Shown: piece by piece, positions 8,966-19,325 of the stretch | Numbering within the stretch: position 1 is the first letter of the stretch | How the letters are laid out: each line of letters begins with the position of its first letter | Assembly: GCA_027924585.1 (NCBI GenBank) | Contig: BSBM01000636.1 | Coordinates: 2,682,001 to 2,746,000, forward strand | Length of the DNA stretch: 64,000 nucleotides | Direction of reading: 5' to 3' | Source: Larix kaempferi | Lineage: Eukaryota; Streptophyta; Pinopsida; Pinales; Pinaceae | Notes under the pieces: model-generated | What the model saw: the letters and a program-made list of their open reading frames with translations, nothing else | The model's database searches: none | Told to the model about the DNA's origin: nothing | Program-made: the position numbers and the translations under genes

Positions 8966-11415
8966 TTAAGTCGCATTGCGACAATGCCCAAGATGTGAAA
9001 TTTGATGTTCATCAAGGTTTATGTCGCATTGTGGTGTTTATCAAGGGTTATGTTGCATTGTGGCATTCATCAAGGGTTATGTCGCATTGCGACAATGCCC
9101 AATATGTGACACATATGCCGACACAACCCAAGATCCGACATATTCACAATGTGAAATTTGATGTTCATTAAGGTTTGCATTGTGGCATTCATCAAGAGTT
9201 ATGTCGCATTGCGACAATGCCCAAGATGTGAAATTTGATGTTCATCAAGGTTTATGTTGCATTGTGATGTTTATCAAGGCTTATGTTGCATTGTGGCATT
9301 CATCAAGGGTTAGATGTGACATATAAATTTGACGTTCATCAAGGTTTATGTTGCATTGTGATGTTTATCAAGGGTTACGTTGCATTGTGGCGTTCATCAA
9401 GGGTTATGTCGCATTGCTACAATGCCCATGATGCGACATATTAATAATGTGACATTCGAAATTCGTCAAGTGCTATCTCACATTGTGATGTATATCAAGT
9501 GTTATGTTGCATTGCGGCGTTCAACAAGGGTTATGTCGCATTGCGACATTGAACAAGGGTTATATGTTCATCAAGGGTTAGATGCGACATATTCACAATG
9601 TGAAATTTGGCGTTCATCAAGGTTTATGTCGCATTGTGATGTTTATCAAGGGTTACGTTGCATTGTGGTGTTCAACAAGGGTTATGTCGCATTGCAACAA
9701 TGCTCAATATGTGACACATATGGTGACACAACCTAAGATGCGACATATACGCAATGTGAAATTTGGCGTTCATTAAGGTTTGTGTCGCATTGTGATGCTT
9801 ATCAAGGCTTATGTTGCATTATGGCATTCATCAAGGGTTATGTCGCATTGTGATAATGCCCAAGATGTGAAATTTGATGTTCATCAAGGTCTATGTCACA
9901 TTGTGATGTTTATCAATGGTTACATTGCATTGTGGCGTTCATCAAGGGTTATGTCGCATTGCGACAATGCTCAATATCTGACACATATGGCGACACAACC
10001 CAAGATGTGACATATTCACAATATGAAATTTGACATTCATTAAGGTTTATGTCGCATTGTGATGCTTATCAAGGCTTATGTTGCATTGTGGCATTCATTA
10101 AGGGTTATGTCACTCTGCGACAATGCCTAAGATGTGAAATTTGACGTTCATCAAGGTTTATGTCGCATTGTGGTGTTTTATCAAGGGTTACGTTGTATTG
10201 TGGCGTTCATCAAGGGTTATGTCGCATTGCGATAATGCCCAATATGTGACACATATGCTGACACAACCCAAGATGTGACATGTTCACAATGTGAAATTTG
10301 ACATTCATTAAGGTTTGCATTGTGGCGTTCATCAAGAGTTATGTCGCATTGTGACAATGCCCAAGATGTGAAATTTGATGTTCATCAAGGTTTATGTCGC
10401 ATTGTGATGTTTATCAAGGCTTATATTGCAATGTGGCATTCATCAAGGGTTAGATGCGACATATTCACAATGTGAAATTTGATGTTCATCAAGGGTTATG
10501 TCGCATTGTGATGTTTATCAAGGGTTACGTTGCATTGTGGCATTCATCAAGAGCTATGTCGCATTGTGACAATGCCCAAGATGTGAAATTTGACTTTCAT
10601 CAAGGTTTATGTCACATTGTGATGTTTATCAAGGCTTATATTGCATTGTGGTATTCATTAAGGGTTAGATGCGACATATTCACAATGTGAAATTTGATGT
10701 TCATCAAGGGTTATGTCGCATTGTGATGTTTATCAAGGGTTACGTTGCATTGTGGCATTCATCAAGGGTTATGTCGCATTGCGACAATGCCCATGATGTG
10801 AAATTTGACTTTCATCAAGGCTTATTTCGCATTGTGATGTTTATCAAGGGTTATGTTGCATTGTGGCATTCATCAAGGGTTAGATGTGACATATTCACAA
10901 TGTGAAATTTGACGTTCATCAAGGTTTATGTCGCATTGTGATGTTTATCAAGGGTTACGTTGCATTGTGGCATTCATCAAGGGTTATTTCGCATTGCGAG
11001 AATGCCCAATATGTGACACATATGCCGACACAACCCAAGCTGTGACATATTCACAATGTGAAATTTGATGTTCATTAAGGTTTGTGTCACATTATAATGT
11101 TTAAACAATATTTATGTTGCATTGTGGCATTCATTAAGGGTTATGTCACATTGCGACAATGCCCAAGATGTGAAATTTGATGTTCATCAAGGTTTATGTT
11201 ACATTGTTATGTTTATCAAGGGTTATGTTGCATTGTGGCATTCATCAAGGGTTAGATTTGACATATTCACAATGTGAAATTTGACGTTCATCAAGGTTTA
11301 TGTCGCATTGTGATGTTTATCAATGGTTACATTGCATTGTGGCATTCATCAAGGGTTACATGCGACATATTCACAATATGAAATTTGACGTTCATCAAGG
11401 TTTATGTCGCATTAT
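8966..11415. repeat. 29-bp minisatellite with 215-bp higher-order period
   Basis: The monomer is about gttcatcaagggttatgtcg plus cattgcgac (29 bp). Variants include gtttatcaagggttacgttg and a spacer aatgcccaagatgtgaaattt. Sets of monomers repeat as a block: the word starting atgcgacatattcac or atgtgacatattcac recurs at 10454, 10669 and 10884, exactly 215 bp apart. Other blocks run from 9000 to 11400 with less regular spacing. Open frames appear because the phase is kept over several units, not because of coding. Confidence 0.95.
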
Positions 11416-11681
11416 GAGAGCGTCCAACCAGCGGGTGAGGGGGTGTCCAGATGAAGCTTCTTGAATGTGTCATTAAAGACGAGAGAAGGAAGGCATCCAG
11501 GCGGGTTAATGCATGTAATGCATGGTGCCACATCGTGGGATCCCATGTCGAGGAACCTCCAACACATGTCACCCAATTGTCGTGGTGGCACCCGCATCCG
11601 GGGATATTCAATTAATTATTGAATTACAATTAATTAAGTAATTATTATATTTTTTTAATTATTGAATTACAATTAATTAAT
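11416..11681. other. Single-copy-looking spacer between minisatellite and LINE-like insertion 3
   Basis: The first part (11416-11605) is GC-richer than its surroundings and shows no repeat or gene I recognise. The rest is AT-rich, with aattaattattgaattac occurring twice. Confidence 0.5.
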
Positions 11682-11696
11682 TAATTAATATATTAT

Positions 11697-12098
11697 GGGG
11701 CGACAAGTGTGAGTGGGATCATTCTCGATCCCGGAGGAAACAAAGTCACAGCTTTGTCTTGGGGTCTTGGCACAAAAACGAACAATGAGGCAGAATGGCT
11801 AGCTCTTATATACTCAGTAGAAATAGCCTCCTCCCTCAACATTGGAAAACTCATAATCTATGGAGACTCCAGGCATGTCATACAAACCATGAGAAAAGGA
11901 AAAGCAACTCAAGGCACCAAAGCTTTCAGTTATCTCAGAAGAATAAGCTCCTATTCCCTTCCTCCTAATGTCTCTTTCCTTCACATTTTAAGAGAAAACA
12001 ACTATTTAGCGGACCTTGAGGCAAACAAGGGAGCCACTCTGGAAATTGGGCAAATCCATTATCACAATGGAGATATAGGTTACCATTACATCCCCTAA
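11697..12098 (+). pseudogene. RNase H C-terminal domain of L1-type ORF2, open but lacking its first catalytic block
   Basis: The frame is open from the insertion boundary to a TAA at 12096-12098. Blocks seen: SGIILDPGGNKVTALSWGLG, TNNEAEWLALIYSVEIAS, LIIYGDSRHVIQTM, FLHILRENNYLADLEANKGA, ending GYHYIP. The Glu of NEAEW, the Asp of GDS and the Asp of LADLEAN are kept, while the first Asp lies upstream of the boundary and is absent. No ATG lies near the start; GTG at 11709 has no special claim. It would be about 134 residues if translated from upstream. Confidence 0.8.
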
Positions 12099-12100
12099 TT

Positions 12101-12754
12101 ATGTTAAGTGTGACTCTCTCCTCCTTGTTTGGTCACCTTGGAGTAACCTTGGAACTCCGTTTAAAGCTAAGAATCTATGGTCTTTTTGGGCCTCTTGGTT
12201 CACCCTCTTCACCCCCTCTTGGCCCCATGCCCTCTCTTGCTTGCGCCACATGCCACCCCAGGCTTCCACGCGCTCTTCACATGGCCCTTCCCTCGGCTGT
12301 CAGCTCCCATGAACCATCCTTAACTCCCCTACCTCCTTCTCCTTTCCTATCTTTCGCCATGGCTCGCCCACCCCATTCCACCTGCTCTACTATGCATCGA
12401 CTCTCCCTCTGTGATTTGGACCCTGCACCTCCCTTCTCCATTCTCCATCCCTCAACTCTGTCTGTTACCCATTTTGGCCTCAATGCCATGCAGAGTGTTA
12501 TGGCAGCCATCGCTGCCCTGAGCCGCTCCATGGTAGATGTTAAGCTTTCTGTCCGCAACACATATGACGTTGTTTGTACCAGTGTGAACCAGAACGATGA
12601 ATTGTCCGCAGAAATGAGATACACAGTCACGCAACTCTCCTGCCAGGATTCACGAATCGACGATTTGGAGAAAAATCTTTTTGAGCTCATGGGGAAGGTG
12701 GACGCTATGCAGGAAGATATCTCGGTTCTGACTGGGAAAATGCAAGGCAGCTAG
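12101..12754 (+). CDS. Downstream open frame of LINE-like insertion 3, Pro/Ser-rich plus coiled coil (217 aa)
   Basis: This frame starts at an ATG only two bases after the RNase H stop and is open for 217 codons. Residues 1-110 are rich in P, S, L and H without a domain I know. Residues about 125-215 align with the frame of insertion 2 (7983-8321), including VKLSVRNTYDVV, LSCQDSRIDDLEKN and GKVDAMQEDISVL, and have heptad-like spacing. The function is unknown; a coiled-coil partner or a second chaperone-like product is only a guess. Part of the N-terminal half could be captured sequence, since insertion 2 keeps less of it. Confidence 0.55.
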   Translation: MLSVTLSSLFGHLGVTLELRLKLRIYGLFGPLGSPSSPPLGPMPSLACATCHPRLPRALHMALPSAVSSHEPSLTPLPPSPFLSFAMARPPHSTCSTMHRLSLCDLDPAPPFSILHPSTLSVTHFGLNAMQSVMAAIAALSRSMVDVKLSVRNTYDVVCTSVNQNDELSAEMRYTVTQLSCQDSRIDDLEKNLFELMGKVDAMQEDISVLTGKMQGS

Positions 12755-13123
12755 GTCCATGAAACTCCCACTGTCAACCAGGAAATCAATCAAGAAATGG
12801 TGGATGCAGCTTCTATCCAGTTCAAGAACTACAACTAGTTTTGCTCTAGCACATGTTTCTTTTTGTAACATTTTTCCTTATGTATTTCTGTATTTATCTA
12901 AACAATCAGTTTGTTAGGGTATATCCCAGCAAAATTTTGGGTAACATCAAGAAAACTAGAATCAGAGCTTGCAAGGCTTAAGGCAGACTTTGAAATCTCT
13001 GTTGATTATGCTCTTTCAGAAAACTTTTACTCAACATTTGTATTATATGGTTGTGCACATCTTTTTTAAATATATATACTGTCATTCCCTATTTCTGTTA
13101 AAAAAAAAGTAATTATTATATTA

Positions 13124-13846
13124 ATTTTATTTACTAAAATATAATTAAATTATATAATTAAATAATAGTTTTTGTAATATATTATTATATTATAAATAAT
13201 TAAATTATTTTATTTTATTAAAAATTATTATAAAAAAACATTATTAACATGTCAAATATATCATAATGTTAATAAATATCTCCAAAATATATCAGAATAT
13301 TACACATATCTCCAATATTAATAAATTGATAATGTTAATTGATTATAATATAATAATTAATTATTTAAATAACAAATAATTATTTAATATATTATTAATT
13401 ATTTAATTAATTAATATTAATATTAACTAAATAACAATATTAATTAATTAATTAATATTATCATTCACTAAATTATTTTATACTTATTTTGTTTAATTAC
13501 TTATTATAAAATAATAGTAGTGTTTAATTAATAATATTGTTTAATTAAACAATATTATTAATCAAACAATTAAAATATGGATTTCATTAAAATCATTAAA
13601 TAATATTAATTTATTGATATTTTTAATTACATAATCATTAATTAACTAATATTATTATTAACTAAATAACTATAATATGAATTAAATTATTTTATAATTA
13701 TTATGTTTAATTAATTATTATAAAATAATAATATTGTTTAATTAAACAATGTTATTAATCAAACAATTAAATTATGTATTTCATTAATATTATTAAACAA
13801 TATTATTCTATTAATATTTCATAGATATGTGTATGCGCACACCCGT
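13124..13846. other. Very AT-rich tract
   Basis: Runs of taattaatta, attattaat and ttaattaaacaatattatta recur in short inverted and direct copies. No coding potential is seen. It may act as a preferred target for AT-cutting LINE endonucleases, which fits the AT-rich TSD of insertion 3 (inference). Confidence 0.6.
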
Positions 13847-14013
13847 TACTAGTAACAACAACATTAATGATATTAATGTATCTGAATACGCTAATAGGCG
13901 TAAATAGGACACATACTTTTCATATTAATGTTTTTTCCTATAGTATGTGTCTCATTTACGCCTATCGGCGTATTCAAACACATTAATATTATTAATGTTG
14001 TTGTTGCTAGTAT
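13847..14013. mobile_element. Foldback/MITE-like inverted repeat, about 71-bp arms
   Basis: The left arm 13847-13917 (from tactagtaacaacaac to gtaaataggacacatact) is mirrored by 13942-14013 (from agtatgtgtctcatttac to gttgttgttgctagta) with few mismatches and a 24-base loop. It would form one long hairpin. No clear TSD was found at the outer edges. It could be a small MITE or a degenerate hairpin. Confidence 0.7.
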
Positions 14014-14414
14014 TTGGATCATTTGTTTTGTATAGAATCTCCTACATAGTGCACTTATATTGTTCTCTTAGATGGATACTACACAGTTTTAGTGAATGTT
14101 TGATCATAACTAGGATGCATGTAACCTATCATTACTATTAGATAATGAATAAATGCCAAGCCATGTTGTGTACCTATGTTGCTTCTCTCTTGGTTCATTG
14201 TTGGATTTGGTCGATGACCACTTGATTTGTATTGGTCATCTTCCATTTAGAAGTGATAAAAATTTCCAAATATTTATCTTTGGTTGCACTTTTGGATTTA
14301 GGGGTAAGGTTTCTCAAAACTGAGAATATATTTGAATGAAACAGGAGTATGATGGTTGCTTTCTTTCCCATGATTACTCTTATTTAAAGTTTTAGCATAG
14401 GTTGTGGTGATTAG
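14014..14414. other. Spacer before the SURNod19 fragment
   Basis: No domain or repeat is recognised. A pyrimidine-rich stretch followed by tttagcatag at about 14390-14401 could be an old splice acceptor upstream of the SURNod19 fragment. Confidence 0.4.
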
Positions 14415-14651
14415 GATGGTCGAGAGATTTTTTCATCAATACCGCTCTATGTTCAAAGAAGGGAGCCTTGTAATGAAACTGGTTACGTTGTTGGAATGGG
14501 AACATGTTATCCTGATCCTAGAAGTGTAAACATTTATAACAAGGAGACTCTAAAATTACAATTCAAATACAACTATGAAGTCAAGCACATAGGTTTTATG
14601 GGTTTGTTCTATCTTCTAGTAGTAGACTCTGTACACGGCTCTACTGTCTAA
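14415..14651 (+). pseudogene. SURNod19 (stress up-regulated Nod 19) family, C-terminal fragment
   Basis: The frame reads DGREIF..., NETGYVVGMGTCYPDPRSV, NKETLKLQFKYNYEVKHIG and FMGLFYLLVVD before a TAA at 14649-14651. This follows the conserved end of plant SURNod19 proteins: DGR, NE-GYVVGMSTCYP, GETLTL, H-GVMGLFY, all in order and spacing. Only about 78 codons are visible of a family whose members are several hundred residues long. A TAG at 14412 and no upstream family match mean the rest is missing or split by introns I cannot place. The family is secreted or membrane-linked and of unclear function, induced by stress and nodulation. This copy is best read as a broken fragment. Confidence 0.7.
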
Positions 14652-14823
14652 GTATGTTGTATTTCAAAACTTGTGTTGTTTCTGCATGAAATGTCTAGGT
14701 TTAGTTTTGTTTACTTGTAAAATAACTTGCTCTACTTTTCAAAGAGGTGATTTTTCCATAATGCATCAATTGCAAAGTATTTTTGACAATGAAGGAACAT
14801 GGAAGTTTAGTTCATGTAAACAA

Positions 14824-14945
14824 GTTTTTTCTAACTTGCTCCTCACTGTTCTTGTTGACCGGGTATTTTTTCAAACTTGCTTCTGACTGTTCTTGCTGAC
14901 CAGGTGTTTTATCAAACTTGCTTCTGACTATTCTTGTTGACCAGG
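14824..14945. repeat. About 42-bp tandem repeat, three copies
   Basis: The unit ttttttcaaacttgcttctg plus actgttcttgctgaccagg occurs three times in a row with small changes, just downstream of the SURNod19 fragment. Confidence 0.8.
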
Positions 14946-17086
14946 TTTCTTATATTATACGAGGAAGGGACAAGGCAATGGTTATGAGACTGTTAGGGTT
15001 GTAAAATGTACCACTCTCTTTTTGGCCTAATGTACAACAGAGACTAGACTTTCTTCCAATGGTTAACATAAAAACTAGATTTTTTATTATGTTTTACAAT
15101 GCAAGTGTTTGTAAATATTTATAGCATATAATAATAAATGATCAAATGTTAGATGTCATTCCTATGTTTCTTATTCTTTTCCATATTTAGTTCTTTTAAC
15201 CTTTTTATTATCACCAAATTAGATCCTTCTTAAACTCAGATCTATTAAGCACCTAGAGGGATCATATTTCTTAAGGTGTAATTTCTTTTATCATTTAATT
15301 AACTTCAATATTAAAAAATTAAAAATGAATAAATTCAGGTTTAAGATGGATCTATATCTTTTGTAGATTTTATCACTACATCACATCTACCCCACACTAG
15401 ATTGTAGAGCACCTAGATACAATTAAAAGTTACATATGGAAAACACAAACAATCTTGTGCTGAAATGCTCACAAGATTCACGGTATAAAATATATTATAT
15501 ATATGAATTATAGTCTAAATTTTTTCATTACAAATTACTATAATAAGACTAATATATCTTAGTACATATAAAATATTTATAAAAAGAGATTTGAAATAAA
15601 AACAAGGAATTGGTTATGTGAATTCAAATCTCAATATAACATTACTATGACTAAGAAAAAAACAACAGGGAATTAGATATGCAAATTCAAATTTCAACAT
15701 ATAACGGTACTCTCATCTTACACCTAACAACAATAAGGTTTGTACAATATCTATCATTTAAGACCTCAGCATAAACAAATGTGTGGCCTTCTAACCTTTA
15801 AATATTAAGTTATTGAAATAAATTCTATTATATACCGTTCTTTGCAGGGATGTGAAACTTTATATTGAAGTCCACGAAATGTAACTATAGATTGAATTTT
15901 TAAAATATAACGTGTAGTTAAATTCTAATAAATTTGTCACTCATAATTATGTTAGAATTAGAATTAGACACACAAATATTCATAAGTTAGGTACCTCACC
16001 AAATAAGCAACTTTAAAAAATATGTTTTTGTTGGATGAAGCTCACTTATCTTTTTCCTTTAAAAGGAAGATTTGTTATCGAAGTTCAGCAATATGTTTGA
16101 GTTTTTTAGTCCCTGCCATAGACAGATATTATATGTTCCATGTTTGTGTATTAGTTAAGGTAGATATTTCTTTTTTTTCTAAAGTTAGATCAAAGTCAAG
16201 TTTAAATTTGTATTATAATTTATTTTTTGAAAATTTTTGTTGAGTTTTTATTGGATTAAAGGTCTTGGAGTGACCATTTTTCTCATTGCTAAGTATTAAA
16301 AAAATTAAGAAAAAAACAAAAAATACTTATCTTTTAACTTAACCTTATATGTAAAAGTTTTCAAATAATCTGCTGTCATTACTCAACTTAAGTACCTTGT
16401 CAAAATACTGCGTACATGACACAACATAGTTAAGGAAGGTAACATAAGCTGTTGGTATATTGCCACGAAACAGTATGCATTAATACCATGTAACACTTGT
16501 GCATTCTCTAAGGAGGTATCGTCAGAGCCTTGCCATATGTTGTTTTGGTTCCAGAGTTAGGTTATTCTCCATAATTGTTGTTTATTGTATTCCTCCTATA
16601 TATCTCCAGGTTGCCTTAATTTTACCCCGTCTGCCTCTCACAGTAAATAAATTCTGTATGTTGGATGGCCATGTCCAGCAAGCGGTCCTCTTCTTAAAGA
16701 CAAGCAGCAGATTTCCTTCATTTTGTGGCAACCAGCAGCATTCCTCTATCCGGAGGATAGCACTTCGACGGGAATGTATAGTAAGAGTCGTTTTCAATCC
16801 TTGAACGACTGCGTACTTGCATATTTAAAGCCTGGTGGGCGTTCCTTCTCAGCGACTTCAGCTGATTTTGGCAAGTTATTTCGTTATTTCGTCATTTCAT
16901 GCATTTTAACAAAATTTCATTGTTTCACTTGTTTCGATCAGTGTTTGTTTCCTTTATTTGTTTAGTGTTTTTGCAGCAGTTTTTGTAAATGAACTGAAGT
17001 ATTGATATATTTAGCTGAAACACCCATATATTCTTACCCTGTAGCATTTGCTTTTGCATTTTTGTAGGTTGTGAGAATAAGCTTTA
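14946..17086. other. Spacer without a recognised gene
   Basis: It is mostly AT-rich. Between 16500 and 16880 composition is more balanced, and 17067 ends a pyrimidine-rich tttttgtag that looks like a splice acceptor 20 bases before the NAC-like ATG. This stretch could therefore hold the old promoter, 5' leader and a leader intron of that gene. That is inference only. Confidence 0.4.
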
Positions 17087-17263
17087 ATGGCTCCGATGTC
17101 TAGTGAGTTGCCCCTTGGATTTAGATTTGCTCCCACGGAGAAAGAAAAGCTATTGTGTTTGGACTATAAAAATCGTGGTCTTGCAATTGCAACAGAAAAT
17201 GTTAGCACATTTATGCCTGAAATTCAGGACAGAGGGCTTGCCGCAAGAAAAAACATTGAATGA
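17087..17263 (+). pseudogene. NAC-domain transcription factor, N-terminal fragment
   Basis: From the ATG the 58-codon frame has MSSELPLGFRFAPTEKEKLL, then Y-K-N-R-G-L and TFMPEI before a stop at 17261. The block LPxGFRFxPTxxE is subdomain A of plant NAC proteins, and the later PEI fits the start of subdomain B. The rest of the DNA-binding domain (DEWYFF, ATGYWKATG) is not found downstream. The next recognisable coding sequence, from about 17380, belongs to Argonaute. It is therefore a fragment, possibly fused to foreign gene pieces. The match rests on one short motif, so a chance match is not excluded. Confidence 0.45.
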
Positions 17264-17379
17264 TCTTCCAAAGGCCATCCGTACAAGCATTGCAAACATC
17301 TTGGTTTTCCCTATTAGATCGCTACCAAATTATGTAGATGTATGTTTATATTGCCCCAATATAATTGGATCCAAATTCT

Positions 17380-18500
17380 GTGGTGATGATTTCAAGACTC
17401 TGCATCTCTTGAATAAGTTACCAATCTCCGGTGACTTATGTGGTTATTCAAAAGCATCACCATACCACGGTGCTTGTAAACAATGGCCAAAATCGATATG
17501 CTACAGACAAGAGTGTAAACACATCACCAGGTAAAGACATAATTGTTTTTATATACATGTGTCTAAATTTCCATGTACTATGCAAGATTGTCCTTTACTA
17601 ATTGTAATTTTATTGTATGCACCCTTGTATTTATAGATAAGCTATTGCAGTCATGTTCACATCTAAACACCATTGGTATTATATCTACCATTTGATTGCA
17701 TGACAGGTACATATCTTTTGTAATTAACTTTTTCTCTTGTCTAAAACACTTGGATTGAAAGATTAATTAATTCTTGTTGATAATGTTATAGAGAATTAGT
17801 AGAGCTGCTCATTACCATTTTCTTTGGGATGAAAACAAATTCACAGTTGATGGATTGCAGTCTCTAACCATCTCCTTTGCATGTAGATATCTCTTTATCC
17901 TTTGTATTGATGCATTTTGTAGATAGGATAAGTTGTCACCAGTTTTCAATTTATTTAAGTTAAAGGTAGATAAAAATTATAGTTTCAGTTTACTATTCAC
18001 ATGTTTTTGCAATGGGACATAGATTGAAAGTTCTTGAAACAAAATATATATCGTTGTGTACTTCTGCCTAGTTTTAGGTGAATCTTAATTAATGTTTGAA
18101 AATTAGTTCTTTACCAATTATTGCTCTTTAGTTTGGAATTTAATTTCATTCTTTCATAAAGGATATTTAAATATTGCTTATTTTCTTAGCTTATCTAGTT
18201 AAAAACTAGTAACAGGATCTTGTCTTTAAGATTGAAACAGTTGTAGGAAAAAGCAAATTCTTGTATATTTGATTGACTTCCTGTTGACTTTTATCGGTTG
18301 TTTTATGGCAGACTTGCAAGGTGTCACACTCAATCTCTATAGGTAAATTTGCAATGCAAAATCATCAACATATATAGTTGCTTCATATATTGCAGGTCTA
18401 TTTTTTTATATATGTTTACTTTGTTATATGCACAGTTCCATCTCCATATAATGCCCATCTGACTGAATTTACACACTCATTTTTAAATCGGGCAACAAAC
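17380..18500 (+). pseudogene. Argonaute PIWI-domain pseudogene, three exon fragments
   Basis: Three pieces match the end of plant Argonaute in the right order. Piece 1 (about 17380-17530) reads YQSPVTYVVIQKHHHTT, then NNGQN..TDKSVNTSPG, ending at a good donor (ccag/gtaaag). Piece 2 (17792-17886) follows an acceptor tatag and reads [24 protein letters not shown]. Piece 3 (18435-18500) follows an acceptor cacag and reads VPSPYNAHLTEF, which matches the PPAYYAHLAAF stretch. The CHPTEFDFYLCSHAG exon normally between pieces 1 and 2 is not visible, and the CYTYARC junction is degraded. PIWI cleaves target RNA guided by small RNA, but this copy lacks most of the domain. Retained introns point to a DNA-level copy, not a retrocopy. 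Confidence 0.7.
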
Positions 18501-19127
18501 ATCAGAAAGTGGTACCTGCCTAGCAGTATTTGTGTTAGTTGCATAGCTACTGCTACATCATCTTCTCGCAGCACTCATGTATCGACAACAACTATATGGC
18601 CTTTTCCAACTCTAAAAGAAAGTGGAGCAAGTCATCTTTTATTGTTGAACTTGTCTTAAGCTATATATATCTGAACTCTTTATTTAGTTTAAGTAGGTGT
18701 AAATGAGTGAAAGGCTAAGTGCATCGCCATCATACTTTTCAAATTACATCTAAAATATTTAGATTTGATAAAGGCATTTAGTTTTACGACAACTTGTATA
18801 ATAAAATACAGATGGACAAAATTAGACATGGTGAATGTGTTTTTTGGGTTGATAAAGTTTGTTTTCATATAGTGATAGTTTCTTTGTAAATGTTTATATT
18901 GACACTTCCTATATAAATTGACCATAAGAAGTTTCTAATTTATTTTGTTAATGGCAATTTGATGCAATTCTTATTCATTGTTTATGGTCATGATAATTTT
19001 TATTAAACCTTTGATTTAAAATGAGCTGGTTGTTGCATATTTCAGTTCAATTAAACCTTTGATGGAATTCTTATTCTCTATATCGTCATGATTATATATT
19101 GATAAATGTAATTGGTTCTATGACATC

Positions 19128-19325
19128 TTAAATATTAGAACACATATTGGTACAGCTAGACATTGTGAATATGGTGTAGATAAAGTCCCTGCATCATCGA
19201 TGTTTTCAAATGCAGTTGTAGATCCTATAAACCCAGTTGATGGTTCTATTCCATATTCATATCAAATCCATGACTGTAACCAAAGATGTGCGGTCAATTA
19301 TTTGTTTCTTTTAAGTTTTGAATGA
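19128..19325 (+). other. Unassigned coding-like stretch
   Basis: A 66-codon open frame without ATG contains HCEYGVDKVPASSMFSNAVV and DPINPVDGSIPYSYQIHDCN. Its composition looks more like protein than the AT-rich surroundings, and it lies on the same strand as the NAC-like and Argonaute fragments. I do not recognise the family. It could be an exon of another captured gene. Confidence 0.3.

Larger units (their letters stand above)
7599..8977 (-). mobile_element. Short LINE-like insertion 2 inside the minisatellite
   Basis: The insertion (7611-8965) is flanked by ttatgtcgcatt (7599-7610) and ttaagtcgcatt (8966-8977), a 12-bp TSD with one change, both made of array DNA. The minus-strand 3' end is a poly(A) (plus T run at 7611), preceded by an AT dinucleotide run near 7636-7652. 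The tail shares words with insertion 3, including agggtatatcccag and ggctgtgcaca. The minus-strand 5' end begins AGGGGAGGCAGGTGCG after five extra bases. Confidence 0.85.
11682..13123 (+). mobile_element. Short LINE-like insertion 3, plus strand
   Basis: The insertion (11696-13109) is flanked by taattaatatatta (11682-11695) and taattattatatta (13110-13123), a 14-bp TSD with one change, and ends in poly(A) at 13100-13108. It starts TGGGGCGACAAGTGTG, which aligns with the 5' ends of insertions 1 and 2. Order inside: RNase H frame (11697-12098), a two-base gap, downstream frame (12101-12754), 3' tail with agggtatatcccag and an AT dinucleotide run. Confidence 0.85.

Noticed and set aside
9380-10905. 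Open frames of 64 to 118 codons with HQGLCRIVMFIKGYV repeats
   Set aside because: They arise from the 29-bp minisatellite, whose monomer lacks stops in the phases used. Frames start and end at array variants.
12277-12690. 137-codon minus-strand frame opposite the insertion 3 downstream frame
   Set aside because: It is a shadow of the plus-strand frame, which alone shows protein-level similarity to insertion 2.
16499-16965. Overlapping frames of 71 to 101 codons upstream of the NAC-like ATG
   Set aside because: They overlap on both strands with no domain; more likely leader or spacer sequence.
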